From Bacteroidaceae bacterium (lineage in GTDB: Bacteria; Bacteroidota; Bacteroidia; Bacteroidales; Bacteroidaceae): a DNA stretch of 64,000 nucleotides. The translations under genes and the position numbers were made by a program. The notes below the pieces were generated by a model, which worked only from the letters and a program-made list of their open reading frames with translations, was not told the origin of the DNA and searched no databases. Location: NCBI GenBank assembly GCA_017503065.1, contig JAFVTT010000007.1, forward strand, positions 1-64,000, given 5' to 3'. The first letter of the stretch is position 1, and the number at the start of each line of letters is the position of its first letter. Shown piece by piece: positions 25,370-33,713 of this stretch.

Positions 25370-27418
25370 CTACACCAGCACCTTGTCGCCACATTCCTTG
25401 GCAAGACGCTTTTCTGCGTCCTTCAGTTCCTTGTATTGGGCGAGTAATTTGAGTTGCTCTTCCTTTGGTATGGCAGGGTTCATCATATCTGCCCTCACCT
25501 TGTTGATCTTGCTTCTGACGATGGAAATCTTCATGTCGGCCAGAACGTGTGTGGTCACTTCCATGAGCCTGTCCCCGTCGGTGGTAAGTTGTTGTCCGCG
25601 GGTGTGGTACTTGCTCAGTTCCTCCTTGTCCATGCATAGTTGGAAGGCAGCCTGCGAGAGTTGGGGATTGTGGTGTCCAAGGAAATATTTCTCGGCCACG
25701 AAGCCTTCGTCGTGGATGTGCTCCATGGCTTTGTCCAGGATGACCTGTGCCGTGGGATTGCTGAAGGTAAGGCCGTCCTGTGCCAGCGAGTAGAAGATGA
25801 ACTCTGCCACTGACAAGGGGACGCTGTTGCCGTTTTCATCTTCGGCCTCGCATACAATCTTTTCTCCATAGCGCACAATCAGTTGTGCCAGGAGCAACTC
25901 TGTGCCATGCGCGGACTTGCCCTGTATGTTGGCAACTTGTCGGGGCAGAGGTTGCGGAGTGGCTTGTTGGGTGAAACCTTGTGCGGGAATGTCCTTGTTT
26001 GCCTCAGGGGGGAGTGATGCTTCCGTATCGGTATTCTCACCTTGCGAGGGCCCGATTTCGTTGGGCAGGTTCTGTGGAGAATTCCTGCGTTTGTACTCCT
26101 CCTCGCGGTTCTTGGACATCTGGTTCTGCACGGCACGGTGTATCATCTGTTCCTGCATCTGCATGGTCTGTGCCGTTTCGCGTATGTAGAGCGAGCGTGT
26201 TATCTCGTCGGGGATGAAGGAAATGCTCGTGACGATTTCCCCCACCAGTTGGCTCAGTTTGCGAGGGTCATTCTGTGCCTCAGCGAGTGCCAGGTCGGTC
26301 TTGAACTTGAGGAAGTCCACCTGATGCTCCTCCACATAGCGTCGGAAGTCCTCGGCATTGTGCTTGCGTGCAAAACTGTCGGGGTCGTCGCCGTCGGGCA
26401 GAAGCAGGATTTTCACGTTCATGCCTGCCGCCAGAAGCATGTCCGTGCCTCGCTGGGCGGCATGTATGCCGGCATCGTCGCCGTCGTAGAGCAGGGTGAT
26501 GTTGTTGGTGAAACGGTGCAACAGGTGTATCTGCTCCTTGGTAAGTGCGGTGCCCGAGTTTGCCACCACGTTCTCAATGCCGCATTGGTGCATGGAGATT
26601 ACGTCGGTGTAGCCCTCCACCATATACACCTGGTCCATCTTCACTATCGCCTGCTTGGCATGGTAAAGGCCGTACAGTTCGCGGCGCTTGCTATATATGC
26701 TGGATTCGGGCGAGTTCTGGTACTTCACCGCCACACCCTTGGTGGCGGCATCCAATACACGTCCGCCAAAACCGGCCACCTTGCCACCTATGGTGTACCA
26801 GGGAAACATGACGCGACCCCAGAAACGGTCCACCACACTGCCGTCCTCGCGTTTGATGGACAGACCTGTGCCCACGAGGTACTGCTCGCGATAGCCCTCT
26901 TTCAGGGCGGCGCGGGTCATGACGTCGCGCCCCTTGGGACAGAAGCCCAACTGGAACTTCTCTATGATGTCGTCGCGGAAACCACGTTGGCGGAAGTAGG
27001 CAAGTCCAATGGCGCGACCGTCCATGGTGTTGTACATCTGGTCCTTGAACCACTTCAGCGCCCATTCGTTCAGAATGAACATGCTCTCCCTCTCCGTCTG
27101 TGCGGCACGTTCCTCGGCGGTCAGTTCCCTTTCCTCCACCTGAATGCCGTATTTCCTTGCCAGGTATCTCAGCGCATCGGGATATGAAAGTTGCTCGTGC
27201 TCCATGATGAAGCCGATGGGATTGCCACCCTTGCCACAGGCAAAGCACTTGCAATAGTTCTTGGCCGGGGAGACCATGAACGACGGCGTGCGGTCATCGT
27301 GGAAAGGGCACAATCCCTTGTAGTTGGCACCGGACTTCTTCAGTGTGACGAAATCCGACACCACATCCACTATCTGTGCCGCCTCCTTTATCTTGTCTGT
27401 GGTAATCCTGTCTATCAT
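25370..27418 (-). CDS. dnaG: DNA primase
   Basis: The 682-residue primase makes RNA primers at the replication fork. The N-terminal CHC2 zinc finger has C37, H40, C58 and C61. The TOPRIM fold follows with MVEGYTDVISMHQ and LLYDGDDAGIHAA. The C-terminal third is the DnaB-binding region. A proline/glutamine-rich linker at about residues 430-490 (QNLPNEIGPSQGENTDTEAS) separates them. The -7 box ends only 8 bp before the start codon, so the mRNA should be leaderless or nearly so. Convergent with the ABC exporter. Confidence 0.97.
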   Translation of the reverse strand: MIDRITTDKIKEAAQIVDVVSDFVTLKKSGANYKGLCPFHDDRTPSFMVSPAKNYCKCFACGKGGNPIGFIMEHEQLSYPDALRYLARKYGIQVEERELTAEERAAQTERESMFILNEWALKWFKDQMYNTMDGRAIGLAYFRQRGFRDDIIEKFQLGFCPKGRDVMTRAALKEGYREQYLVGTGLSIKREDGSVVDRFWGRVMFPWYTIGGKVAGFGGRVLDAATKGVAVKYQNSPESSIYSKRRELYGLYHAKQAIVKMDQVYMVEGYTDVISMHQCGIENVVANSGTALTKEQIHLLHRFTNNITLLYDGDDAGIHAAQRGTDMLLAAGMNVKILLLPDGDDPDSFARKHNAEDFRRYVEEHQVDFLKFKTDLALAEAQNDPRKLSQLVGEIVTSISFIPDEITRSLYIRETAQTMQMQEQMIHRAVQNQMSKNREEEYKRRNSPQNLPNEIGPSQGENTDTEASLPPEANKDIPAQGFTQQATPQPLPRQVANIQGKSAHGTELLLAQLIVRYGEKIVCEAEDENGNSVPLSVAEFIFYSLAQDGLTFSNPTAQVILDKAMEHIHDEGFVAEKYFLGHHNPQLSQAAFQLCMDKEELSKYHTRGQQLTTDGDRLMEVTTHVLADMKISIVRSKINKVRADMMNPAIPKEEQLKLLAQYKELKDAEKRLAKECGDKVLV

Positions 27419-27424
27419 CGTGGT

Positions 27425-27456
27425 ACAAAGGTACGATTAAGTGAGAGAAGTACAAA
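27425..27456 (-). promoter_or_regulatory. dnaG promoter with conserved extended element
   Basis: TTTG (27456-27453), 19 bp, then TACCTTTG (27433-27426) on the minus strand. The block CTCACTTAATCGTACCTTTG is identical to that of the third pepT promoter unit (30988-31007). Confidence 0.8.
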
Positions 27457-27680
27457 ATAAAAAATGTTTTATTTTTACGTTCCGAACCGACGAACGCATC
27501 AAGAGCAGAGGATGCGTGCATACTATGCCTTGTAAGGAGGAGGAAGACCGAAGGTCAATGAGAAGGTGAAGTCACTTGTGAATTTATAGAACTCACCTAT
27601 ATATATAATGTATAGTACTATGACTATAGTCGTTTGTTGGCGTTTTTCTTGTCGAAATACTATTATTATAGTTGAAAGCA

Positions 27681-27712
27681 TTTGTTGGTAAATCTTTTTT
27701 GTACTACATTTG
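27681..27712 (+). promoter_or_regulatory. promoter of the blaI-type regulator gene
   Basis: TTTG at 27681-27684 and TACATTTG at 27705-27712 are 20 bp apart. The rest of the dnaG-blaI gap (27457-27680) contains two 10-bp palindromes, ATAGTACTAT and GACTATAGTC, near 27611-27632, and no gene. Confidence 0.7.
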
Positions 27713-27717
27713 CAGTA
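27702..27717. promoter_or_regulatory. putative BlaI operator overlapping the -7 box
   Basis: TACTACA-TT-TGCAGTA is a near-perfect dyad (one mismatch) resembling the TACAnnTGTA core bound by BlaI/MecI/CopY repressors. It covers the -7 element, which fits autorepression. Confidence 0.6.
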
Positions 27718-27779
27718 GAAAAGCATGGCGACATATACTTTTTGATATCAAATGCAATAAATATAATACTTACGGCAAT

Positions 27780-28148
27780 ATGGAAAACAAAAAGTCTCTG
27801 ACCAAGGCAGAACTAAATGTGATGAACATTCTGTGGAGCAAGAACGAAGCCACCGTGAACGAGATAATCGAAGTGATGAGCGAACCCAAACCTGCCTATA
27901 CAACGGTGCTGACCGTGATGCAGGTACTTACCCGCAAGGGAATAGTCTCTCCTGAGCGCAGGGGCAAGGCGCACGTGTTTCGTCCTCTGCTCTCTCGCGA
28001 AGAATACATCGATACTTTTATGCAGGAAACCCGCAACGTTCTCTTTCAGGGTTCTTTGCGCAGTCTCTTCTCCTATTTCGTGAAGAGCGAAAAACTGAGC
28101 AAGGAAGAACTGAATAAGATCCTTGACGAAATCAATGACGAGGAGTAA
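27780..28148 (+). CDS. blaI: BlaI/MecI/CopY family transcriptional repressor
   Basis: ATG 27780 is chosen: the longer frame from 27672 would run through the promoter. The 122-residue protein has the BlaI winged helix (LTKAELNVMNILW, YTTVLTVMQVLTRKGIVSPE) and the helical dimer tail (SLRSLFSYFVKSEKLSKEEL). The canonical NxxVxT cleavage region is present as the related YTTVLTVM. It should bind its own promoter and be released when the membrane peptidase encoded 44 bp downstream is triggered. Confidence 0.9.
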   Translation: MENKKSLTKAELNVMNILWSKNEATVNEIIEVMSEPKPAYTTVLTVMQVLTRKGIVSPERRGKAHVFRPLLSREEYIDTFMQETRNVLFQGSLRSLFSYFVKSEKLSKEELNKILDEINDEE

Positions 28149-28192
28149 TCCTGTCACATGAAAATCCAATCACTTAAACCCCTTCACACCTT

Positions 28193-30196
28193 ATGACAAA
28201 TTTTGATTCCCTCATCCCCGTGCTGCAAGGCTATGGCAGTATCCTGCTGGTATCAACTTTGCTGATGGCATTCTACTTATTGGTGATGTCGCGCAAGCAA
28301 TCGTTTCGCTTTCAGCGCATGTACTTGCTGGTTATCCCTGCGGTATGTTTCATGCAGATTATAGCATTGGCCGTTCTGCCTAAAATTATGCCTCAAGAAG
28401 AAATCGAGGTTATTACTCTCACCCAGGAAGAGGCCAGGCAATACCAATATGAGAATCCTGATACGAAGGTGATTGCTGAGGAAATACCTGCCGCAGAAGC
28501 AGAGGACATATCCACTCCAACGCCCTTGCCCGAAGAAGAACAATTTGTAATATCTGCCAGCACTATCCTAAAATGTATCTACCTTGGCATTCCCATAGTG
28601 TCAGCACTGCTCTTGCTCATAATACTCATCCCTCTTGTGCAGCTCTTGCTTCGTACACGTGCTATCAGGCTCTCAAACATGGAGGGTTCCTGCACCATCG
28701 TACGGAAACCATGGGTCAGCACTCCCTTCTCCATGGGACGCATCATATTCCTGCCCATGGGAAAGAGCAAGGAGGCAGAAGATATTTTTATCAAGCATGA
28801 AAAGGCTCACATCCAGAGTTTGCACTACATTGATGTGTGGTGCATAGAGGTGATGGTTAGACTACTATGGTTCAACCCCATGCTATGGGTGGTACGCAAG
28901 CACTTGCGCGACTTGCACGAATTTGAAGCCGACCACCTTGTTCTTGCACAAGGAGTGGATGTACATTCTTATCAGTGCCTGTTGCTGGAAGTGGCTTCTG
29001 ACGAATGTTCCATCTTTACCAATGGTTTCAATCAATCCTTTATCCGTCGTCGCATCAAGGAAATGAAGCGCAAGGGTGTCACCGTTCTTGGGCATTGGGG
29101 TAAGACCTCTGCCATATTGTGGTGCATTACACTGGTAGGCGCTTCTACCATATTTGCCCTGCCGGAGCAAAATACAGTAGTAATACATATCGAGAAACAG
29201 ATAACCGCAACTGGCGATACCATCTATTCTGATGCAGAGATAAAAGACAGGGTTCGCCAATTATGCTCAGAAGGAAGAGTTGCATTAGTAAATGATATTG
29301 TCGAAAATTTAGAAGCAGACATTTATGTCACCAAGCTTGTTCATGTTTCTCCACATGATACACTATGTCTTGATGAGAAGACCATGCAAAGCATTGCCCA
29401 GATGTACCGCAATAATCCAAAGGCCCTCTATGAAGTGCTTGGACGTCCTCAGCCAACAGAGGAAGAATTGGTAAAGAAGAGAATTAAGGCAAAAATGGAC
29501 GTAAACAAACGTCTTTACTCGCATAGATTGAGGAAACATTTAGGACTTTCCAGGTTTCTACCTGCCCCAATGCTAAAGTTTGTCGACACTTTTATGCTAA
29601 CATACTCGTTTGGAGACTTACAAAAGCAGCAAGGTTCACCTATCTTTGAGGTGGGAGCAATATGTACTTACTTCGAGAACTTCCTTGTACTAACAATGAC
29701 AATGGACAATACTACTATAGCCCTCAGGCATGAACAGTACGAGTATGACCCAAGCTATTTTCCCACCATCACTGGTTGGATGCTCAAGAATTGTGATACC
29801 TATTGGATGGAAGGACAAATAGAGTACAACGGTGGTGTGGATGCAGACACTGACGACAAGAAGAATGCCACTCTCTCTGCTAAAGAGCGTGCCAAGGTAA
29901 AAAGTACCATAAAGCAACTTCGCGCCAAGTACGAGCGTACATTCACTTCTGGCGAATTCATAGAGAATACCAATGCCGACAAAATCTTCGTTGTTCAGTT
30001 GCCTCATATAGAAGAAATCAAAAACGCAGGTACATTGAATGACCGAATTATCCGGGAGAATGCAAAGAAATGTTATGCCATCGAGTTCTACAAGAAGGGA
30101 CGCAAAGATGCCATGCGCATGCTCATCTTTACATACGAAGAAGTCAGCATAGAAACCATTCTCGGCAAGGTTTCAAAATACATCCGATTCGAATAG
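28193..30196 (+). CDS. BlaR1-like membrane sensor, M56 peptidase family
   Basis: The 667-residue protein has membrane helices near residues 14-33, 42-62 and 122-150. The M56 zinc motif HEKAH lies near residues 202-206, and the supporting ADH occurs in LHEFEADHLVL. A further helix lies near 300-320 (AILWCITLVGASTIFALP). The remaining 345 residues face outside the cytoplasm and are not a penicillin-binding sensor domain; I do not recognise them. In the BlaR1 scheme, an outside signal activates the peptidase, which inactivates the BlaI partner. The TonB_C domain often fused to such proteins in Bacteroidetes is here a separate gene 54 bp downstream. Confidence 0.85.
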   Translation: MTNFDSLIPVLQGYGSILLVSTLLMAFYLLVMSRKQSFRFQRMYLLVIPAVCFMQIIALAVLPKIMPQEEIEVITLTQEEARQYQYENPDTKVIAEEIPAAEAEDISTPTPLPEEEQFVISASTILKCIYLGIPIVSALLLLIILIPLVQLLLRTRAIRLSNMEGSCTIVRKPWVSTPFSMGRIIFLPMGKSKEAEDIFIKHEKAHIQSLHYIDVWCIEVMVRLLWFNPMLWVVRKHLRDLHEFEADHLVLAQGVDVHSYQCLLLEVASDECSIFTNGFNQSFIRRRIKEMKRKGVTVLGHWGKTSAILWCITLVGASTIFALPEQNTVVIHIEKQITATGDTIYSDAEIKDRVRQLCSEGRVALVNDIVENLEADIYVTKLVHVSPHDTLCLDEKTMQSIAQMYRNNPKALYEVLGRPQPTEEELVKKRIKAKMDVNKRLYSHRLRKHLGLSRFLPAPMLKFVDTFMLTYSFGDLQKQQGSPIFEVGAICTYFENFLVLTMTMDNTTIALRHEQYEYDPSYFPTITGWMLKNCDTYWMEGQIEYNGGVDADTDDKKNATLSAKERAKVKSTIKQLRAKYERTFTSGEFIENTNADKIFVVQLPHIEEIKNAGTLNDRIIRENAKKCYAIEFYKKGRKDAMRMLIFTYEEVSIETILGKVSKYIRFE

Positions 30197-30250
30197 GACA
30201 GATTTCAAAAGTAATAGTACATACGTAAAGGCTTTAAACGCAATGCCAAT

Positions 30251-30712
30251 ATGAATAACAAACAGAATTCAAACAAGTTTCTCATGCTTAGAGGACTATT
30301 CCTGTCTGCTATGCTTGTTGTCTCCATTCTTTCTCATGCTAAGACAGAGATCCTGGTCAGCAACACTGATAGTTTGAAAACCAAGGAGAGTAGGGACAGT
30401 ACTATTTATGCAGATTTTGAATTTCCTGCCGAATTTCCTGGTGGACAGGAAGCATTGAAGGAGTATCTAAAAAAAGAATTCCGATACACCAGGAAATCCC
30501 TGGAGAAAATAACACGTGACAGAATAATACTTAGGTTTACAATCAATGTAGACGGAACCTTAAGCGACATAGAGATAGTTCGTGGTTCTGGAAACAAAAG
30601 GCTGGACAAGAAAGCCGTGCAAGTCGTGAAGAAAATGCCACGATGGAAACCATTTTCTGAAGCTGGCAGAATCATACCGATAAGATACTATCTGCCAATA
30701 AAGTTGGATTAG
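30251..30712 (+). CDS. small periplasmic TonB C-terminal domain protein
   Basis: This 153-residue protein has an export signal (LRGLFLSAMLVVSILSHA, ending near residue 31). The TonB C-terminal fold follows: FPGGQEALKEYLKKE, then FTINVDGTLSDIEIVRGSGN, then VQVVKKMPRWKPF. It has no membrane anchor beyond the signal and no proline-rich span. It probably does not energise receptors, but binds peptidoglycan or a partner next to the M56 sensor in the same operon. Confidence 0.85.
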   Translation: MNNKQNSNKFLMLRGLFLSAMLVVSILSHAKTEILVSNTDSLKTKESRDSTIYADFEFPAEFPGGQEALKEYLKKEFRYTRKSLEKITRDRIILRFTINVDGTLSDIEIVRGSGNKRLDKKAVQVVKKMPRWKPFSEAGRIIPIRYYLPIKLD

Positions 30713-31035
30713 TCTTCCTTTCACAACAAGAAGTTGGCATGCAATGCTCTTGCATGGCCGACCTTAGTTCCTTGGGACATCAATCTCCAGTTCGTCGCTT
30801 CGGAGAAATGTTTAATCGTTTTCTTGCATTTTCGCTCACTTAATCGTACCCTTGAGACTGTGTCTCGAAGGTACTTACACTCGGAAATCCTCAAACAAGT
30901 TTGGTATTTACCTCGCTTATTCGTACCTTTGACCTGCCGGTCGAAGGTACTCACGTTCGGAAAATTGCAAACAAGTTTGCATTTTCGCTCACTTAATCGT
31001 ACCTTTGTGCGGAAGAATAACGTAGGAACAAGGAC
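30713..31035. other. 323-bp gap upstream of pepT with repeated promoter units and no gene
   Basis: The first 110 bp (30713-30822) are featureless apart from TTGGCATGCAA near 30734. The rest is 2.5 copies of a 76-bp promoter-containing unit. No reading frame here has a family match. Confidence 0.7.
30823..31007 (+). promoter_or_regulatory. pepT: tandem promoter units (76-77 bp period) upstream of pepT
   Basis: Three promoters have the same spacing: TTG at 30824 with TACCCTTG at 30847, TTTG 30900 with TACCTTTG 30924, and TTTG 30976 with TACCTTTG 31000, each with a 20-bp spacer. The first two are followed by dyads that invert the -7 region, for example GTACCTTtGACC-TGCC-GGTCgAAGGTAC. Confidence 0.75.
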
Positions 31036-32280
31036 ATGATGAAAAAGGAAATAGTAGAAAGATTCTTGAAGTATGTAGGTTTCGACACCCAGTCAAGCGA
31101 GGAGGCAGAGGGCAAGTGTCCAAGTACAGAGAAGCAGTTGCGTCTGGCGGAATATCTGGTGGAGGAACTGAAGGAGATGGGTATGCAGGAGGTGGAGATG
31201 GACGCCCATGGCTATGTCTATGCCACTCTGCCTTCAAGCGAGGGCTTGGAGGAAGTGCCTGTGGTGGGGTTCATTGCACACATGGACACCAGTCCTGATT
31301 GTTCGGGTGCTGATGTAAAGCCGCGCATCATAGAGAACTACGACGGCACGGACATCGTGTTGGACGAAGCGGAAGGTATCGTGACACGTGTCAGCCAGTT
31401 CCCCGAACTCCTTGCGCACAAGGGCGAGGACATCATAGTTACCGACGGTCATACCCTGCTCGGCGCCGACGACAAGGCAGGCATTGCCGAGATAATGACG
31501 GCAATGTCGTACCTGTTGGCCCATCCCGAGGTGAAGCATGGCAAGGTGCGTGTGTGCTTCAATCCCGACGAGGAAATCGGTTGTGGCGCACACCTCTTCG
31601 ATGTGGAGAAGTTCGGATGCCAGTGGGCCTACACTATGGATGGTAGCGAGGTGGGCGAACTGGAGTACGAGAACTTCAATGCCGCCAGTGCCAAGATAGT
31701 CGTGAATGGTGTGAGCGTGCATCCCGGCTATGCCAAGGACAAGATGGTGAATGCCGCCCTGTTGGCTACGGAGTTTGCCCAGCAGATGCCGGAGAACGAG
31801 GTGCCTGAACGCACCACCGGTTACGAAGGCTTCTTCCACCTGTACCAGATGCAGGGTGGGGTGGAGCAGGCCACACTGACCTACATAATCCGCGACCACA
31901 ACACTCAGATGTTCCAGATGCGCAAGCGTCTTATCCTGGACATGTGCGAGAGGATGAACGACAAGTACGGGCACGGCACATTCCTGCCCGAGGTGAAGGA
32001 CACCTATTATAATATGCACACCCAGTTGGTGGACAAGCCCCACATCACCGACATAGCCCTGCGTGCCATTGAGGAGGCATGCGGATTCTCCAAGGTAGTG
32101 CCCATCCGTGGCGGTACAGACGGAGCGCAGTTGTCATTCAAGGGCTTGCCCTGTCCTAATATCTTTGCCGGCGGACTCAACTTCCACGGCCGTCACGAGT
32201 TCCTGCCCATTCAAAGCATGGAGAAGGCCATGCATACGGTGGTGAACATCTGCCGTATCGTTTCCGAGAAGTACGCTTAA
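31036..32280 (+). CDS. pepT: peptidase T (tripeptide aminopeptidase)
   Basis: The 414-residue M20 zinc enzyme removes N-terminal residues from tripeptides in the cytosol. Zinc and catalytic residues lie in [40 protein letters not shown] and NFHGRHEF, in the family order. The start codon follows the third promoter unit with a leader of about 22 nt. ATG 31039 is an equal alternative. It leads a run of three genes with short gaps (18 bp, then 7 bp). Confidence 0.96.
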   Translation: MMKKEIVERFLKYVGFDTQSSEEAEGKCPSTEKQLRLAEYLVEELKEMGMQEVEMDAHGYVYATLPSSEGLEEVPVVGFIAHMDTSPDCSGADVKPRIIENYDGTDIVLDEAEGIVTRVSQFPELLAHKGEDIIVTDGHTLLGADDKAGIAEIMTAMSYLLAHPEVKHGKVRVCFNPDEEIGCGAHLFDVEKFGCQWAYTMDGSEVGELEYENFNAASAKIVVNGVSVHPGYAKDKMVNAALLATEFAQQMPENEVPERTTGYEGFFHLYQMQGGVEQATLTYIIRDHNTQMFQMRKRLILDMCERMNDKYGHGTFLPEVKDTYYNMHTQLVDKPHITDIALRAIEEACGFSKVVPIRGGTDGAQLSFKGLPCPNIFAGGLNFHGRHEFLPIQSMEKAMHTVVNICRIVSEKYA

Positions 32281-32298
32281 AGGTCAGTACAGGCAGGG

Positions 32299-32664
32299 AT
32301 GAAGAATGTTTGCATGAGGGCGATAGGACTGGTGGCCGTGGGTTTGGGCTTGCTGGGCATGTTTCTGCCCCTGCTCCCCACCACGCCTTTTCTGTTGCTG
32401 GCCGCGGCATTGTTCTTCCGCAGTTCCCCCCGGCTTTATGCCTGGCTCCTGGGGCATCGTACACTCGGACCGTATATCCGCAACTTCCGTGAGCACAGGG
32501 CCATTCCCCTGCATACCAAGGTAGTCTCTGTGTCACTGGTGTGGATAACCCTCTTGTATTGTGCCTTTGGCATGAGCCTTCCTGTATGGGCAAGCGTACT
32601 TTTCCTTTTGCTTGCCACAGCCATCAGTTGGCATATCCTGTCGTACAAGACATTGAAGAAGTGA
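32299..32664 (+). CDS. DUF454 (YbaN family) inner-membrane protein
   Basis: The 121-residue protein has the family opening GLVAVGLGLLGMFLPLLPTT followed by FLLLAAALFFRSSPRLYAWL. Two C-terminal helices complete about four membrane segments. The HRTLGPYIRNF stretch is also typical. Function is unknown. It is 18 bp after pepT and 7 bp before the radical SAM gene, so all three are likely one operon. Confidence 0.88.
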   Translation: MKNVCMRAIGLVAVGLGLLGMFLPLLPTTPFLLLAAALFFRSSPRLYAWLLGHRTLGPYIRNFREHRAIPLHTKVVSVSLVWITLLYCAFGMSLPVWASVLFLLLATAISWHILSYKTLKK

Positions 32665-32671
32665 AGACGGT

Positions 32672-33517
32672 ATGATATCCCGTTGTTACCTTGAAATAAC
32701 CAACGTGTGCAATCTTGATTGCCTCTTCTGCCCAAAAACGGAGCGGAAGGGGCGTTCTTTGTCTGTTGGGGAGTTCGACTTGCTTACGGACAGACTTGTT
32801 GGCAGGATAAAGTTCCTGTACTTTCACCTGATGGGCGAACCTCTGCTTCACCGTCATTTGCCTGAGTTTGTCACGATGGCAAAGGAGAAGGGCTTTATTC
32901 CGGTCCTGACAACAAACGGAACTCTTCTGGACAAGGCCGGTGATGCCTTGCTTGATGCCTTGCCCCACAAGGTGCAGATATCCCTGCACTCGCACGAAGG
33001 GAACGGCAAGGAGGCCCCCGAGGAATACATGCGTCAGGTAATGACATTCGCGCAGAAGGCGGCAAACCTTGGGGTGATAGTTGTCCTGCGCCTTTGGAAT
33101 CAGGGCGGATATGATTCGGCCAACGAGCGTCTTCTGGAGTTGGCTTCGGAGTATGTGCCCCGTCCGTGGACGGAACGCTACGACGGGTGGAAGATGGCGG
33201 ACTGCATATATCTGGAGTATGACCACATATTCGAGTGGCCCGACGAGGAGCGCGAGGCCATTGAAACCGAGGAGGTATTCTGTTACGCCTTGCGCAACCA
33301 GATAGGTGTGCTTGCGGACGGCACGGTTGTCCCCTGCTGTCTGGACCATAATGGCAACGTGGCTTTGGGCAATCTTTTTCACCAGACTTTAGAGGAGATA
33401 TTGGAGTCCCCTCGTGCCAGTGCCCTGTACGATGGCTTCACACGTCATATTGCAACAGAACCTCTTTGCCAGCGGTGCGGATATGCTGCCGTGACAAAGA
33501 GGTTCAGGAAGAGTTGA
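32672..33517 (+). CDS. radical SAM protein with SPASM-like C-terminal cysteines
   Basis: The 281-residue product has the radical SAM cluster motif CX3CX2C in CNLDCLFC (residues 13-20), preceded by YLEITNVCN. The SAM contacts LMGEPLLH and LTTNGTLL follow. The C-terminal part has VVPCCLDHNGNVALGNL and a PLCQRCGY pair, as in SPASM domains that hold an additional iron-sulfur cluster. Relatives modify peptides or proteins or act as anaerobic sulfatase maturases. No precursor peptide gene is adjacent, so the target is unknown. It ends just before the composite repeat. Confidence 0.87.
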   Translation: MISRCYLEITNVCNLDCLFCPKTERKGRSLSVGEFDLLTDRLVGRIKFLYFHLMGEPLLHRHLPEFVTMAKEKGFIPVLTTNGTLLDKAGDALLDALPHKVQISLHSHEGNGKEAPEEYMRQVMTFAQKAANLGVIVVLRLWNQGGYDSANERLLELASEYVPRPWTERYDGWKMADCIYLEYDHIFEWPDEEREAIETEEVFCYALRNQIGVLADGTVVPCCLDHNGNVALGNLFHQTLEEILESPRASALYDGFTRHIATEPLCQRCGYAAVTKRFRKS

Positions 33518-33603
33518 AAACGGAAAACGGAAAGGTGAAATCTAAATCAACATTGTTTAGTCGCCTTTGACCTTGTAGGATATACTCACGCTCGGGGATG
33601 TAG

Positions 33604-33623
33604 GGACTCGGCATGCCGAGTCC
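33604..33623. repeat. 20-bp perfect palindrome, copy 2
   Basis: GGACTCGGCATGCCGAGTCC, preceded by TAG as at 1339. It differs from copy 1 only by the compensated pair at base 5/16. Confidence 0.85.
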
Positions 33624-33641
33624 GCTTGTGCTTTTGTTATC

Positions 33642-33661
33642 GGACACGGCATGCCGTGTCC
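33642..33661. repeat. 20-bp perfect palindrome, copy 3
   Basis: GGACACGGCATGCCGTGTCC, followed by CTA. With copy 2 it is arranged as TAG-palindrome...palindrome-CTA, so the pair has inverted outer ends. Confidence 0.85.
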
Positions 33662-33713
33662 CTACCTTGCTTCTGCTCTCGCTTAATCGCAAAGTTCTCC
33701 TTTCTCCCTTTTC

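Larger units (their letters stand above)
33521..33691. repeat. composite intergenic element, copy B, with two palindromes
   Basis: Shares CGGAAAACGGAAAGGTGA (33521-33538), CTCACGCTCGG (33585-33595) and the TTGCTTCTGCT block (33667-33691) with 8366-8505. Between the last two blocks lie the 20-bp palindromes at 33604-33623 and 33642-33661. It fills the gap between the radical SAM gene and the convergent TPM gene. Confidence 0.75.

Noticed and set aside
26042..27187. 381-codon open frame on the plus strand
   Set aside because: Antisense of dnaG with no family match.
27457..30712. Beta-lactam resistance operon
   Set aside because: BlaI and an M56 sensor are present, but no beta-lactamase or penicillin-binding sensor domain is seen.
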